Shown here piece by piece: positions 18,546-28,218 of a stretch of DNA of 58,751 nt (position 1 is the stretch's first letter; every line of letters begins with the position of its first letter). This DNA comes from CAYXVF01 sp964468125 (GTDB lineage: Bacteria > Myxococcota > XYA12-FULL-58-9 > CAYXVF01): NCBI GenBank assembly GCA_964468125.1, contig CAYXVF010000028.1:1-58751 (forward strand), given 5' to 3'. The position numbers and the translations under genes are program-made. The notes under the pieces were generated by a model, which was given only the letters and a program-made list of their open reading frames with translations, was not told where the DNA came from and searched no databases.

Positions 18546-20231
18546 CTAGAGAAGTGCCTCGTGCTGGCTGCCGCGGGGGGTCGCCGCCCGCCGGCGTTCC
18601 ATGTCGATGTCGATGGTGCGGAGGTCGCTGTCGACGCTTTCGCCTTCGCGGCCCGTTTGGAGCGCTGCGCCGTACTCTTCCCACCACTCCGCCGCGTCAT
18701 TCTCACGCCAGCTGCTCTCGACGGGGATCCGCTCGAGCGCGTCGAAGAGCGCGCGACCATTGGCGGGACGGTCCGTCGGGTTCTTGGCGAGGCATTGTAA
18801 CACGAGCTGTTCGAGACCTGGATTGATCGGGCGCCCTGTCACGGCGCTCGGTGCTCGTGGTTGGCTGTGGAGGTGGTGTCCGCAAATCTCGACGACCGAC
18901 TTGGCCTCAAATACGTGGCGCCCGGTGAGTAGGTAGTAGGCGACGCAGCCAAATGAATAGACGTCGCTGTGCGCGTCCACATGGTCTGGATTGCTGATCG
19001 CTTCCGGGCTCATGTACTGCGGAGTTCCCGTGAGCGCCTCGGTTTGGGTGAGCTGGCCTTCTCCTCGTTCCCCTGCGCCGATCTCCTTCACCAGCCCAAA
19101 GTCGAGCACCTTTACCATGTCGTGCTTGCCTCCGTAGTGGCAGAGCATGATGTTCGAGGGCTTGATGTCGCGGTGGATCAGCCCTCGGTCGTGCGCTTCA
19201 GCCAGAGCGCCGGCGATTTGCTCGAGGATCTTGTGAATGCGTGCTTCCGGCATCGGGAGCTTCAGGTCCACGATCGCTTCGAGCGTTGCCCCATTCAACA
19301 ACTCCATCGCGTAGTAGAAGACCCCGTCCGGGGTGCGGCCGTAATCGAAAATCGTGACCGTGTTCGGATGGGTCAGGGTCGCGGTGAGCTGCACCTCGCG
19401 CTCAAAACGGACCAAGTTGTGCTCTCCCGCTTTCTCCGGGAGCAAGAGCTTCACCGCGGTGGGGCGACGAAGCATTCCGTGGGTGGCGCAAAACACCATA
19501 CCCATGCCGCCCTCTCCGAGCTTGCGCTCGAGCTTGTACTGTCCGAGCTGTTTCGCGTCGCGCACCTGCTGGCGCAGTCCGTAGAACACCTTGCTCGCCG
19601 AAGCAGCGGTTCCGATCGCCAGCGCCCACCACACCGCCAATGAGGTCGCGACATTGGTGGCGATCGAATGGGGGGTCACATCGATGTCTACGTTCGCGAA
19701 TTCCTCGAGGACTGCTTCGTATGCCGCCACGTCGAAGCCGAGGAACCGCACATACATCGTGATCACCATCGGAATGCCGATGGCGACGCCGAGGATCGCG
19801 GTGCGGCGTGCGGAGGAAGGCACCCAAACGGAGCGAGCGAAGAACATCAAGATCATCGCCGCGAGGATGATGAAGTCCGGGCGCGCCTGAAGCGGAATGA
19901 ACGTCCCCATCAGGATCGTCGTCACCGAGCCGAGAATGACCCCCACCGCTTCCACGGTGCGGATCGCTGGGACCGAAAGGGTTTCGATCCGCAGGACGAG
20001 CCACATGGAAAAGAAGATGAGCGAGGTGAGCGCGTGGAGGAGAAACGACGGATCGATCAGCTGTTTGAAGAGGCCCGCAACCAGGAGCTCGACGGTTCGG
20101 AACACGAGGAAGACGAGGAAGGCGTCCCCCATGACGATGCCCGCCATCGCGACCCGCCGGCGCAGAAAATCGGCACCGTCCTCTCCCTCCGACGGATACT
20201 CGAGGACCGACGCTTCCAAGGCCTCCGCCAT
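18546..20231 (-). CDS. Membrane-anchored Ser/Thr protein kinase (Hanks type)
   Basis: About 561 residues from the ATG at 20231; an in-frame TTG at 20267 would add 12 residues, and neither has a good ribosome-binding site. The first 220 residues hold about six hydrophobic segments (GDAFLVFLVFRTVELLVAGLF..., IILAAMILMFFARSVWV...). The kinase domain follows (about 230-500): GEGGMGMVF (P-loop), AVKLL (ATP lysine), HRDIKPSNIM (catalytic loop), DFGLVKEIG (metal site), GTPQYMSPEA and DVYSFGCVAYYLLTGR. All catalytic residues are present. The membrane part is N-terminal, the reverse of PknB kinases, so the spans may act as sensor or anchor. Followed by rpiB after 20 nt. Confidence 0.9.
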   Translation of the reverse strand: MAEALEASVLEYPSEGEDGADFLRRRVAMAGIVMGDAFLVFLVFRTVELLVAGLFKQLIDPSFLLHALTSLIFFSMWLVLRIETLSVPAIRTVEAVGVILGSVTTILMGTFIPLQARPDFIILAAMILMFFARSVWVPSSARRTAILGVAIGIPMVITMYVRFLGFDVAAYEAVLEEFANVDIDVTPHSIATNVATSLAVWWALAIGTAASASKVFYGLRQQVRDAKQLGQYKLERKLGEGGMGMVFCATHGMLRRPTAVKLLLPEKAGEHNLVRFEREVQLTATLTHPNTVTIFDYGRTPDGVFYYAMELLNGATLEAIVDLKLPMPEARIHKILEQIAGALAEAHDRGLIHRDIKPSNIMLCHYGGKHDMVKVLDFGLVKEIGAGERGEGQLTQTEALTGTPQYMSPEAISNPDHVDAHSDVYSFGCVAYYLLTGRHVFEAKSVVEICGHHLHSQPRAPSAVTGRPINPGLEQLVLQCLAKNPTDRPANGRALFDALERIPVESSWRENDAAEWWEEYGAALQTGREGESVDSDLRTIDIDMERRRAATPRGSQHEALL

Positions 20232-20431
20232 CGGCGCTAGCGTATGCTGAAGCGAAGAAAACGCCAACGACGATGCGTGTCGCGCACAGCGAAGCGGGGT
20301 CGCTCGATTTAGCGCTCGAGCGCTCGGACTGCTAGCCTGCTCATGGCAGTCTCGAGTGGAGATCGCTGATTTTTTTCCTGGTGCTCAATAATTTCGATGG
20401 GTTACAGAGGAGAAAAAGCGTTTGGCCTCGC
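20232..20431. other. Intergenic region upstream of groESL
   Basis: Contains a perfect 14-bp palindrome AGCGCTCGAGCGCT (20311-20324) and an A/T-rich patch around 20368-20416. No CIRCE element (TTAGCACTC-N9-GAGTGCTAA) is present. No small gene is seen. Confidence 0.4.
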
Positions 20432-20459
20432 TTGACACGCCTCCGGGTAAACCTATATT
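20432..20459 (+). promoter_or_regulatory. groESL promoter, sigma-70 type
   Basis: A perfect -35 TTGACA (20432-20437), a 16-nt spacer and TATATT (20454-20459; 5 of 6 to TATAAT). This is the best housekeeping promoter in the window. Transcription would start near 20466, leaving a leader of about 90 nt before groES. Confidence 0.75.
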
Positions 20460-20473
20460 GCAGGTCCAAATCC

Positions 20474-20492
20474 TGGAGGGACGGTCCCTCCA
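20474..20492 (+). promoter_or_regulatory. Palindrome/hairpin in the groESL leader
   Basis: TGGAGGGA-CGG-TCCCTCCA is a perfect 8-bp inverted repeat with a 3-nt centre. It begins about 8 nt after the predicted transcription start. It could be a repressor operator taking the place of CIRCE or a stabilising 5' hairpin in the mRNA. Confidence 0.5.
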
Positions 20493-20555
20493 TAAATCTG
20501 GTAAACGGGCTTACGGTCGTGTTGACGGCCCCGCCCACGGCAAGGAGACGTTTTC

Positions 20556-20849
20556 ATGGCGAAGGCATTTCGTCCGCTTTCGGACCGCATTCTCGTCAAG
20601 CGCCTCGACGGCGAAGAGAAGACCAAGGGTGGCATCATCATTCCCGACTCGGCGAAGGAAAAGCCCCAGGAGGGCGAGGTCGTCGCGGTCGGCAATGGCA
20701 AGAAGCTCGACGACGGCAAGATCCAGGCGATGGATCTGAAGGTCGGCGACCGAATTCTCTTCGGCAAGTACAGCGGCACCGAGATCAAGCTCGACGGTGA
20801 GGAGCACCTCATCCTGCGCGAGGACGAAGTCCTCGGCGTGGTCGAGTAA
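20556..20849 (+). CDS. groES: Co-chaperonin GroES
   Basis: 97 residues, the normal length. It starts FRPLSDRILVKRLDGEEKTKGGIIIPDSAKEK in style: the conserved RPL.DR core, followed by the mobile loop (EEKTKGGIIIP) that binds GroEL. It ends with the EEHLILREDEVLGVVE beta-strand typical of GroES. As the heptameric lid of the GroEL chamber it acts in ATP-driven protein folding in the cytoplasm. AAGGAG precedes the ATG. groEL follows after 41 nt in the same operon. Confidence 0.98.
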   Translation: MAKAFRPLSDRILVKRLDGEEKTKGGIIIPDSAKEKPQEGEVVAVGNGKKLDDGKIQAMDLKVGDRILFGKYSGTEIKLDGEEHLILREDEVLGVVE

Positions 20850-20890
20850 TCCAATCAATCGAAGCTCAACAACCAACGGAGATTTAAAGC

Positions 20891-22525
20891 ATGGCTGCTA
20901 AGGAAATCATTTTCGAGCAAAAGGCCCGCGAGGAAATTCTCGCCGGCATCGACACCCTCGCCAACGCGGTGAAGGTTACCCTCGGTCCCAAGGGCCGCAA
21001 CGTCATCATCGAGAAGAGCTTTGGCTCGCCGAACGTCACCAAGGACGGCGTGACGGTCGCCAAGGAAATCGAAATCGAGAACCGCTTCCAGAACATGGGC
21101 GCGCAAATGGTGAAGGAAGTCGCGAGCAAGACTTCCGACGTCGCCGGTGACGGCACCACCACCGCGACCGTGCTCGCGCAGGCGATCTACCGTGAAGGCG
21201 TGAAGCTCCTCGCGGCGGGCGCCAACGCGATGGACCTCAAGCGCGGCATCGACGCGGCGGTCACCGAGATCGTCGGTTCGCTCCACAAGCTCTCGAAGAG
21301 CACCAAGGATCCGAAGGAAGTCGCGCAGGTCGGCACCATCTCGGCCAACGGTGACGAGACCATCGGTCAGATCCTCGCCGAGGCGATGGAGAAGGTCGGC
21401 AAGGAAGGCGTCATCACCGTCGAAGAAGCGAAGTCGATGGAGACCGAGCTAGAGGTCGTCGAAGGTATGCAGTTCGACCGCGGCTACCTCTCCCCGTACT
21501 TCGTCACCGATCCGGAGCGAATGGAAGTGTCGCTCGAGGATCCGTACCTCCTCATCTTCGAGAAGAAGATCTCGAACATGAAGGACCTCCTCCCCGTGCT
21601 CGAGCAGGTGGCACGCAGCGGCAAGCCGCTGATGATCATTGCCGAGGACGTCGAGGGCGAAGCGCTCGCGACTTTGGTCGTGAACAAGCTCCGCGGCACC
21701 CTGAACGTTTCCGCGGTCAAGGCGCCTGGCTTCGGTGATCGTCGCAAGGCGATGCTGCAGGACATCGCGGTTCTCACCGGTGGTCAGATGATCAGCGAAG
21801 ACCTCGGCATCAAGCTCGAGAACATCTCGCTGAACGACCTCGGCCAGGCCAAGCGCGTAGTGGTGGACAAGGACACCACCACCATCGTCGACGGCGCCGG
21901 CAAGAAGAAGGAAATCGAAGCGCGCGTGAACCAGATCCGCACGCAGATCGATGAGACTACCTCCGACTACGACCGCGAGAAGCTGCAAGAGCGCCTCGCC
22001 AAGCTCGTCGGCGGTGTCGCTGTGGTCCGCGTCGGTGCGGCCACCGAAGCCGAGATGAAGGAGAAGAAGGCTCGCGTCGAGGACGCCCTCCACGCGACCC
22101 GCGCTGCCATCGAAGAGGGCATCGTTCCTGGTGGTGGTGTTGCGCTCATCCGCGCGCTGCCGATCCTCGAGAAGCTCGAGCTCGACGGCGACCAGCAGTT
22201 CGGTGTGAACATCATCAAGCGCGCGATCGAGGAGCCCCTCCGTCAGATCGTGACCAACGCCGGTCTCGATGCGTCCATCGTTGTCGACCAGGTCAAGAAC
22301 GCCAAGGGCAGCAAGGGCTTCAACGCCCGCACCGAGGAGTTCGGCGACATGCTCGAAATGGGCGTCATCGACCCGACCAAGGTCGTGCGCACCGCGCTGC
22401 AAAACGCTGCTTCCGTGAGCTCGCTCATGTTGACCACCGACGCGATGGTCGCTGAGAAGCCGAAGAAGGAATCTGCCGCGGCTGCGGGCGGCGCTCCGGG
22501 CGGTATGCCAGGAATGGACTACTAA
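20891..22525 (+). CDS. groEL: Chaperonin GroEL
   Basis: 544 residues, normal length. It contains the ATP-site blocks VTLGPKGRNV and VAGDGTTTATVLAQ, the apical region, and the signature region AAVEEGIVPGGGVALIRA-like (AIEEGIVPGGG). The C-terminus has the flexible GGM-type tail (GGAPGGMPGMDY). It forms the double-ring folding chamber with GroES. GGAG precedes the ATG. Second gene of the groESL operon, followed by a strong terminator at 22561. Codon use is markedly more biased to C/G-ending optimal codons than its neighbours, as expected for a very highly expressed gene. Confidence 0.98.
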   Translation: MAAKEIIFEQKAREEILAGIDTLANAVKVTLGPKGRNVIIEKSFGSPNVTKDGVTVAKEIEIENRFQNMGAQMVKEVASKTSDVAGDGTTTATVLAQAIYREGVKLLAAGANAMDLKRGIDAAVTEIVGSLHKLSKSTKDPKEVAQVGTISANGDETIGQILAEAMEKVGKEGVITVEEAKSMETELEVVEGMQFDRGYLSPYFVTDPERMEVSLEDPYLLIFEKKISNMKDLLPVLEQVARSGKPLMIIAEDVEGEALATLVVNKLRGTLNVSAVKAPGFGDRRKAMLQDIAVLTGGQMISEDLGIKLENISLNDLGQAKRVVVDKDTTTIVDGAGKKKEIEARVNQIRTQIDETTSDYDREKLQERLAKLVGGVAVVRVGAATEAEMKEKKARVEDALHATRAAIEEGIVPGGGVALIRALPILEKLELDGDQQFGVNIIKRAIEEPLRQIVTNAGLDASIVVDQVKNAKGSKGFNARTEEFGDMLEMGVIDPTKVVRTALQNAASVSSLMLTTDAMVAEKPKKESAAAAGGAPGGMPGMDY

Positions 22526-22560
22526 TTTACGCAGCGGGGAGCTTTGATCCTCCCTGCGGG

Positions 22561-22600
22561 TGGCCGCCTTCGGAACCAAGTCGAAGGCGGCCATTCATTT
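22561..22600 (+). terminator. groESL terminator hairpin
   Basis: TGGCCGCCTTCG (22561-22572) pairs perfectly with CGAAGGCGGCCA (22582-22593): a 12-bp stem, 9-nt loop, followed by TTCATTT. Position, 36 bp after the groEL stop, fits rho-independent termination. Confidence 0.85.
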
Positions 22601-22665
22601 CCCTCGAGCACTCGAATGGCCCGTCGACGACACGAGCGCCGGCGGGCTATTTTTTCGGCCCCCCG

Positions 22666-22889
22666 CTACTCCCCCGTCGCATCGAATGGGCACTCGTCGG
22701 TGACAAAGCTGCCCTCGATACGGAGTGCGAATCATCCGGTCACCGCTACGCGCGAGCCATCCTCCACGATCTCAGGGACGTGCTCGGCGAGCGTGGAGAT
22801 GGTCTTGTCTATGGGCGCGTCGCAGTAGAGCAGCCCTACGTTCAGCATCACCCACCGCCAGTCGCCGGGTTCCTCCTTCGTGAGCGCGA
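22666..22889 (-). pseudogene. Remnant of an unknown gene, 5'-truncated and with an in-frame TGA
   Basis: In one minus-strand frame the sequence VALTKEEPGDWRWVMLNV, then GLLYCDAPIDKTISTLAEHV and VPEIVEDGSRVAVTG, runs to a TGA (22734-22732). The same frame then continues FALRIEGSFVTDECPFDATGE to a TAG at 22668-22666. The composition on both sides of the TGA looks like real protein. Upstream of about 22890 the frame turns into Arg-rich antisense of the folA fragment, so the 5' part is missing. I do not recognise the family. Read as a C-terminal gene remnant; alternatively a 38-residue protein starting at the internal ATG. Confidence 0.4.
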
Positions 22890-23234
22890 CCCACCTACGA
22901 GATCTTTGGAGCAGACCTCGACGAGAGCGATGTTTTCGTCGTGACGCGCAGTGGTCGGGTGGAGGGGGCAAGGGCCGTCGGGTCCATCGCGGAGGCCATC
23001 GCCGCGGCGCGCGCGACTGGAAAGACGATCTTCTGCGGTGGGGGCGCTTCCATCTACGCGCAGGTTCTGCCGCGGGCGACGGACATGTACCTCTCGCTGA
23101 TCCACGGTGAGCACGAAGGCGACGCGCGATTCCCAGAGTGGTCAGAATCCGAGTGGGAAGAGACAGAGCGCGTCGCACACGACGCCTTCACGTTCCTCAA
23201 ACTTCGCCGAAGAGACGTTGCATCACCGGCTTAG
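22890..23234 (+). pseudogene. folA: Truncated dihydrofolate reductase (C-terminal two-thirds only)
   Basis: The frame starts after a stop at 22881 and shows DHFR homology from TYEIFGAD (the position of E. coli T46-W47-E48) to the natural end. KTIFCGGGASIYAQVLPRA matches the conserved GGG..YEQ.LP NADPH-binding block, and MYLSLIHGEHEGDARFPEW matches L.L..I.....GD..FP. The first 45 or so residues, with the catalytic Asp/Glu and the Met20 loop, are absent upstream; the DNA there belongs to the oppositely directed remnant. A GTG at 22941 could start translation, but the product could not be an active DHFR. The end overlaps the convergent GH17 gene by 38 bp. Confidence 0.75.
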
Positions 23235-24129
23235 GACGACGGTCCACGTCGAAGAATCCCCAATGCTTTTCGGGATCCATGGGATCGGGAGACCCTTTCC
23301 AGGGCTCGTCAAAGGCCTCGAAGACGAAGGTGAGAATCTGCGCGTCGCTCGTCCATCTCATGAGCTGTTCGCAATACGCCGCCTGGAGCGCGGGAGAAGC
23401 GTTGTGGGGCTCGATCCCGCGTCCGTTGGCGGCGGTGGCCCATCCTGCTTCGGTGATCACCACCGGAATGTCAGGGTAGTGGTCTGCGACCGAGCCAAAA
23501 TTGGCCTGCGTGTAGGGCAGCGCGTTGTCGATGCCTTGGTGCTCCCAGACCGGATAGGTGTGAATCGAAATGAAATCGAGCACCGCGACCAGGGGCGCCA
23601 GTTTCTGAGTCCAGGGGACGTAGTTTTCGCAGAAGGTCACCGGATGTCGGACCCCTGCGCGCACGGTCTCGGCGATCTCGACCAGTCTCTCCGTCGGTAC
23701 GAGGTGATCGGTCCAATCCACGCTCGCTTCATTCCCGATGGAGACCGAGAACACCGCCGCTTCGTGTTTCTGCGCGAGGGCGACCGCTTGCTCGACCTGG
23801 TCCTGATTGTACGCGCGATTGCGTTCGAGCTCTTCGTCGCTGAAGTTGGCGCCCCATGGACACTGGGGGTTACTCACTTCCGCGGCGAGATCGATGCCGA
23901 GCATCACTCGAAAATCGAAATCCTCCTGCGCGATCACGTCCAGGACGGTCTGTGCGTGCGGCCCGGGGTCGTAGACACGAAGGTATTTCCAGTCGCGGGC
24001 CAGGAGCGTGAGGTCCCCGTGGATTTGATCATAGGTCGGGTAGCGTTGGTCTCGAGGACTCTGATTCGCTCGGTAGCCCGAGTAACAGATCGCGTTTCCG
24101 TGTGGGAGGGCGAGTGGCCGTCTAGACAT
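23197..24129 (-). CDS. Glycoside hydrolase family 17-like protein (second of tandem pair)
   Basis: 310 residues from the ATG at 24129, which overlaps the stop of the upstream paralogue by 8 bp; longer in-frame starts lie inside that gene. It has a TIM-barrel GH17 pattern: ICYSGYRANQSP at the start, FSVSIGNEASVDW (acid/base Glu in GNE), FISIHTYPVWEH, and VVITEAGWAT (nucleophile Glu in TE.GW). GH17 enzymes cut or transfer beta-1,3-glucans. No signal peptide is visible, so it may act inside the cell or leave by another route. It is distinct from its neighbour in sequence but shares the fold motifs. Convergent with the folA fragment. Confidence 0.75.
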   Translation of the reverse strand: MSRRPLALPHGNAICYSGYRANQSPRDQRYPTYDQIHGDLTLLARDWKYLRVYDPGPHAQTVLDVIAQEDFDFRVMLGIDLAAEVSNPQCPWGANFSDEELERNRAYNQDQVEQAVALAQKHEAAVFSVSIGNEASVDWTDHLVPTERLVEIAETVRAGVRHPVTFCENYVPWTQKLAPLVAVLDFISIHTYPVWEHQGIDNALPYTQANFGSVADHYPDIPVVITEAGWATAANGRGIEPHNASPALQAAYCEQLMRWTSDAQILTFVFEAFDEPWKGSPDPMDPEKHWGFFDVDRRPKPVMQRLFGEV

Positions 24130-25009
24130 ACTTGGGCTTTCCGTCCTTGTCCCAAAGCCCCCAATAGGCGCCAACATCGCCTTCGGCCTCGACCTTCCAT
24201 GTCTCGTCAAAGGAAGAGAACCAGAAGACCTCTACATCGTCTTCTCGTGCCCAACGGTACGTATCCACGAAGTACTTGATCGCATTCTCGAACGACGGCT
24301 GCGCGCCGTGGGTCGGTGAACCGATGTTTGGCCAGCCCGTTTCGCTGATGATCACGCGCTTGCCGCCCGCTGCTCGTTGGGCTCGCCGATACATGTCTTT
24401 CATGTAGAGCAGGGCAAACTGCGCAGGACAGCCCTCCCAAAACGGGTAGCAGTTCGAGAGAATCACGTCGCAGGCATCGGTAACTCGAGGATGCAGCTCG
24501 AACTTGAAGTAGGCGTCGACGTAGCCGACTTCGACCCCGGGCACCGCCTCCTTTGCTCGACGAAGGTAGTCGATCAGCGCGTCTTCGGAGAGCTCGTCCC
24601 GGAGAAGGACCTCGTTCCCAATGGCGAGGATGTCGACGTGGTCGGCCTTTGCGACCTCGATCCCCTCGCGCAGCTCGAGCTCGTTGTGCTCGTGGTCATC
24701 GTCCAGCCACACACCCACCATGGTTCTCAGGCTCATCTCTTTCGCCACCCGCGGAATGATCTGATTGCCATCGGTGCAAGAAAACGAGCGGACCCAACGC
24801 GTGTAGGGGGCGACGACTTCGAGGCGTTCACGGATCTGTGCTTCGCTGAGCTCGGTCCCTGGACCTTGCCCTTCCGTATATGGACTGAAGGAGAGGCCGT
24901 GAATCTTGGCTTCCAGAATCTCCCGAGCCATCTTTCGAAGGTCGTCAACGGATGCGGCGTCGAGATCAACTCCCGCCAAAGGGAGTTTGCGTTGGTAGAG
25001 TTGTGACAT
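24122..25009 (-). CDS. Glycoside hydrolase family 17-like protein (first of tandem pair)
   Basis: 295 residues from the ATG before SQLYQRKLPLAGV, with a GAGGGGCG ribosome-binding stretch. It shows the GH17 motifs LSFSPYTEGQGPG, VDILAIGNEVLL (acid/base Glu), ILSNCYPFWEG, and RVIISETGWPNIG (nucleophile Glu in the SETGWP signature). Likely acts on beta-1,3-glucan or a related polymer. No signal peptide. It lies 11 nt after the 25021-25773 gene and overlaps the next GH17 gene by 8 bp, so the three form a tight operon. Confidence 0.8.
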   Translation of the reverse strand: MSQLYQRKLPLAGVDLDAASVDDLRKMAREILEAKIHGLSFSPYTEGQGPGTELSEAQIRERLEVVAPYTRWVRSFSCTDGNQIIPRVAKEMSLRTMVGVWLDDDHEHNELELREGIEVAKADHVDILAIGNEVLLRDELSEDALIDYLRRAKEAVPGVEVGYVDAYFKFELHPRVTDACDVILSNCYPFWEGCPAQFALLYMKDMYRRAQRAAGGKRVIISETGWPNIGSPTHGAQPSFENAIKYFVDTYRWAREDDVEVFWFSSFDETWKVEAEGDVGAYWGLWDKDGKPKYV

Positions 25010-25020
25010 GGCTGCGCCCC

Positions 25021-25773
25021 TCAGTTGCTCACCTGTTGGATGGCGGCCTCGAACTGAGCGCTCTGAAGACATCGGGACAGAACCGGTTCGAGGTGCGCGC
25101 CGAAGCTCTGTGACGTCAGCCCGGCTTCCTCGATCTCTTTCCAGATGCGGCGGCGCTCCCGCTCCACACGCTCGTCAACTCGACTGCGGCTGTAGCCGAG
25201 TTTTTTCGTCTCCTCCTCGAGCGCCCGAGCGCTATAGCGGTCGAGTGTCGCGACCATCTCCGGGTCGATGCCCGCCTTCGATGACGCGTTCGGATCGGCT
25301 TCGAGTTTCTTTTGCAGCGGAGCCGCTGCGGCACGGCAGGTGCTGACCAATCGGTAGCGCGCAAGCGAGAAGGAGCGCTCACCCACCTCTTTGACTTTCT
25401 CCAAGCACCGTTGCGCTTCCGCGGCGATCCGCTTGCGGTCTTCTGGACTCGCCTCAAAGGTGCGCTCGGACGTTGCGAATTGCTTCCAGTAGGCGATGGC
25501 GAGCGCGCGGATTTGTTTTTCCGTTTCTTCCCGGCTCTGCCCGAGGCCGTCTCGTGACTCTCGTACGATCACGACCTCGAGAGCCTTGTCCGCTTTCTGC
25601 AACTCGTCGGCGGCATTTGGCAGCAGGCCAAAATGCTGAACGGCCTTGAAGTGGAGACGGCACTGATTGGACAGCTCCATGAGCTCTCGTGGTCGGTTCG
25701 GGAGCTCTTCCGCCGTTGCGAGCGACGGGGTCGCGACGAGAGCGAGGGACAAGACACCGGCAATCCGTTTCAT
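25021..25773 (-). CDS. Exported protein of unknown function
   Basis: 250 residues. Sec signal peptide MKRIAGVLSLALVATPSLATA with a clear ATA cleavage site. The mature protein is almost entirely helical and charged (SRDGLGQSREETEKQIRALAIAYWKQ, EETKKLGYSRSRVDERVERERRRIW), with four Cys that may pair. No family is recognised. First gene of the operon with the two GH17 proteins, so it may take part in the same envelope polysaccharide process; this is context only. Confidence 0.6.
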   Translation of the reverse strand: MKRIAGVLSLALVATPSLATAEELPNRPRELMELSNQCRLHFKAVQHFGLLPNAADELQKADKALEVVIVRESRDGLGQSREETEKQIRALAIAYWKQFATSERTFEASPEDRKRIAAEAQRCLEKVKEVGERSFSLARYRLVSTCRAAAAPLQKKLEADPNASSKAGIDPEMVATLDRYSARALEEETKKLGYSRSRVDERVERERRRIWKEIEEAGLTSQSFGAHLEPVLSRCLQSAQFEAAIQQVSN

Positions 25774-25895
25774 GGCTCTTCTCTAGCGCATTCAGCGTGA
25801 GGCCGTCACCCGGCCGCCACATCAGGTTGCCAGGATGCGGATGACCGCCTTGCGCGACCCTTTCGTTTCCCCGTCGCGGTGATTATAGGTCGCTC

Positions 25896-27085
25896 ATGGC
25901 AACGCAGACGTTTACCGACCATCTGAAGTCCCAGCTCGACGAGGTCCGCGCCGACGGCCTCTACAAGACCGAGCGTGTCATCACCTCGCCCCAGGAAGCG
26001 GTGATCACGGTCCAGGACGGCCAAGAGGTCATCAACCTCTGCGCCAACAATTACCTGGGCTTGTCCAACCACCCGGCGCTCCTCGACGCTGCCAAGGCGA
26101 GCCTCGATCGCTACGGCTACGGCATGTCCTCGGTGCGCTTCATCTGCGGGACCCAGGAAGAGCACAAGGAGCTAGAGAAGCGCCTGGCCGCATGGATCGG
26201 TACGGAGGATTGCATCCTCTATCCGAGCTGCTTCGACGCCAACGGTGGCCTCTTTGAGACCTTGCTCGGCCCCGAGGACGCGGTGATCTCCGACGCTTTG
26301 AACCACGCGTCGATCATCGACGGCATTCGCCTCTGCAAGGCACAACGCTACCGCTACGCCAACGACGACATGGCGGATCTCGAAGCCAAGCTTCGGGACG
26401 CCAAAGACGCGCGTTTCCGGCTGATCGCCACGGACGGAGTCTTTTCCATGGACGGGACGATCGCGAATCTACCGGCCATTCGGGAGCTCGCGGACAAATA
26501 CGATGCGATGGTGATGATCGACGATTGCCATGCGGCGGGCTTCATGGGGGAAACCGGCGCCGGGACCCCCGAGCACTATGGCATGAAGGGCAAGATCGAC
26601 ATCATCACCGGCACCCTCGGCAAAGCTCTGGGAGGCGCGTCTGGCGGCTATACGTGCGCGAGCAAAGAAACCGTCGATTGGCTCCGCCAGCGCTCGCGCC
26701 CCTACCTGTTCTCGAACACCTTGGCCCCGATGATCGCCGCGACGAGTCTTCGCGTGCTGGACCTCCTCGAAGAGCGGCAGGATTTGTTCGAGACCTTGCG
26801 TAAGCACACCGCCAAGTTTCGGAGCGAGATGTCGGCGGCGGGATTCATCCTGAAGGGCAAGGATCACCCGATCGTCCCGGTGATGATCGGCGACGCGAAG
26901 AAGGCCTCCGACATGGCGGACGCGCTCCTGTCCCGGGGCATCTTCGTGATCGGTTTCTCCTATCCGGTCGTGCCGAAGGGAGAAGCGCGAATTCGCACGC
27001 AAATGTCGGCGGGACTCACTGACACACACGTCGAGCGCGCGATTGCTGCGTTCATCGAAGTCGGCAAAGAATTCGGGGTGATCGC

Positions 27086-27089
<4 letters not shown>
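25896..27089 (+). CDS. kbl: Glycine C-acetyltransferase (2-amino-3-ketobutyrate CoA ligase)
   Basis: 397 residues, normal length. A fold-type I PLP enzyme of the alpha-oxoamine synthase family: NLCANNYLGLSNHP, GMSSVRFICGT, DSLNHASIIDG-like SDALNHASIIDGIRL, DDCHAAGFMGETG, and the PLP lysine in TGTLGKALGGASGGY. With tdh it splits threonine into glycine and acetyl-CoA. The tdh start codon overlaps its stop by 4 bp (GTGA), so the two are translationally coupled. Substrate assignment is strong because of the tdh partner. Confidence 0.96.
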
Positions 27090-28123
<1,034 letters not shown>

Positions 28124-28218
28124 GAGTAAACGCCCCCGGATGAGGCAGAATCCGGCGATTTCGCCGCATCGCGCATCGGCTCGATCCGATAACGCGAACA
28201 GCGACGAGGACGCCGCTC

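Noticed and set aside
20268..20555. CIRCE/HrcA operator before groESL
   Set aside because: The TTAGCACTC-N9-GAGTGCTAA pattern is absent; a different palindrome is present and reported.
22732..22734. TGA read as selenocysteine
   Set aside because: No selenocysteine-type hairpin or selenoprotein motif is visible, and the gene is already 5'-truncated; a nonsense change in a remnant is simpler.
22732..23178. Long open minus-strand frame through the folA fragment as one protein
   Set aside because: Its first two-thirds is Arg/Pro-rich antisense of the DHFR fragment; only the last 50 residues look like protein.
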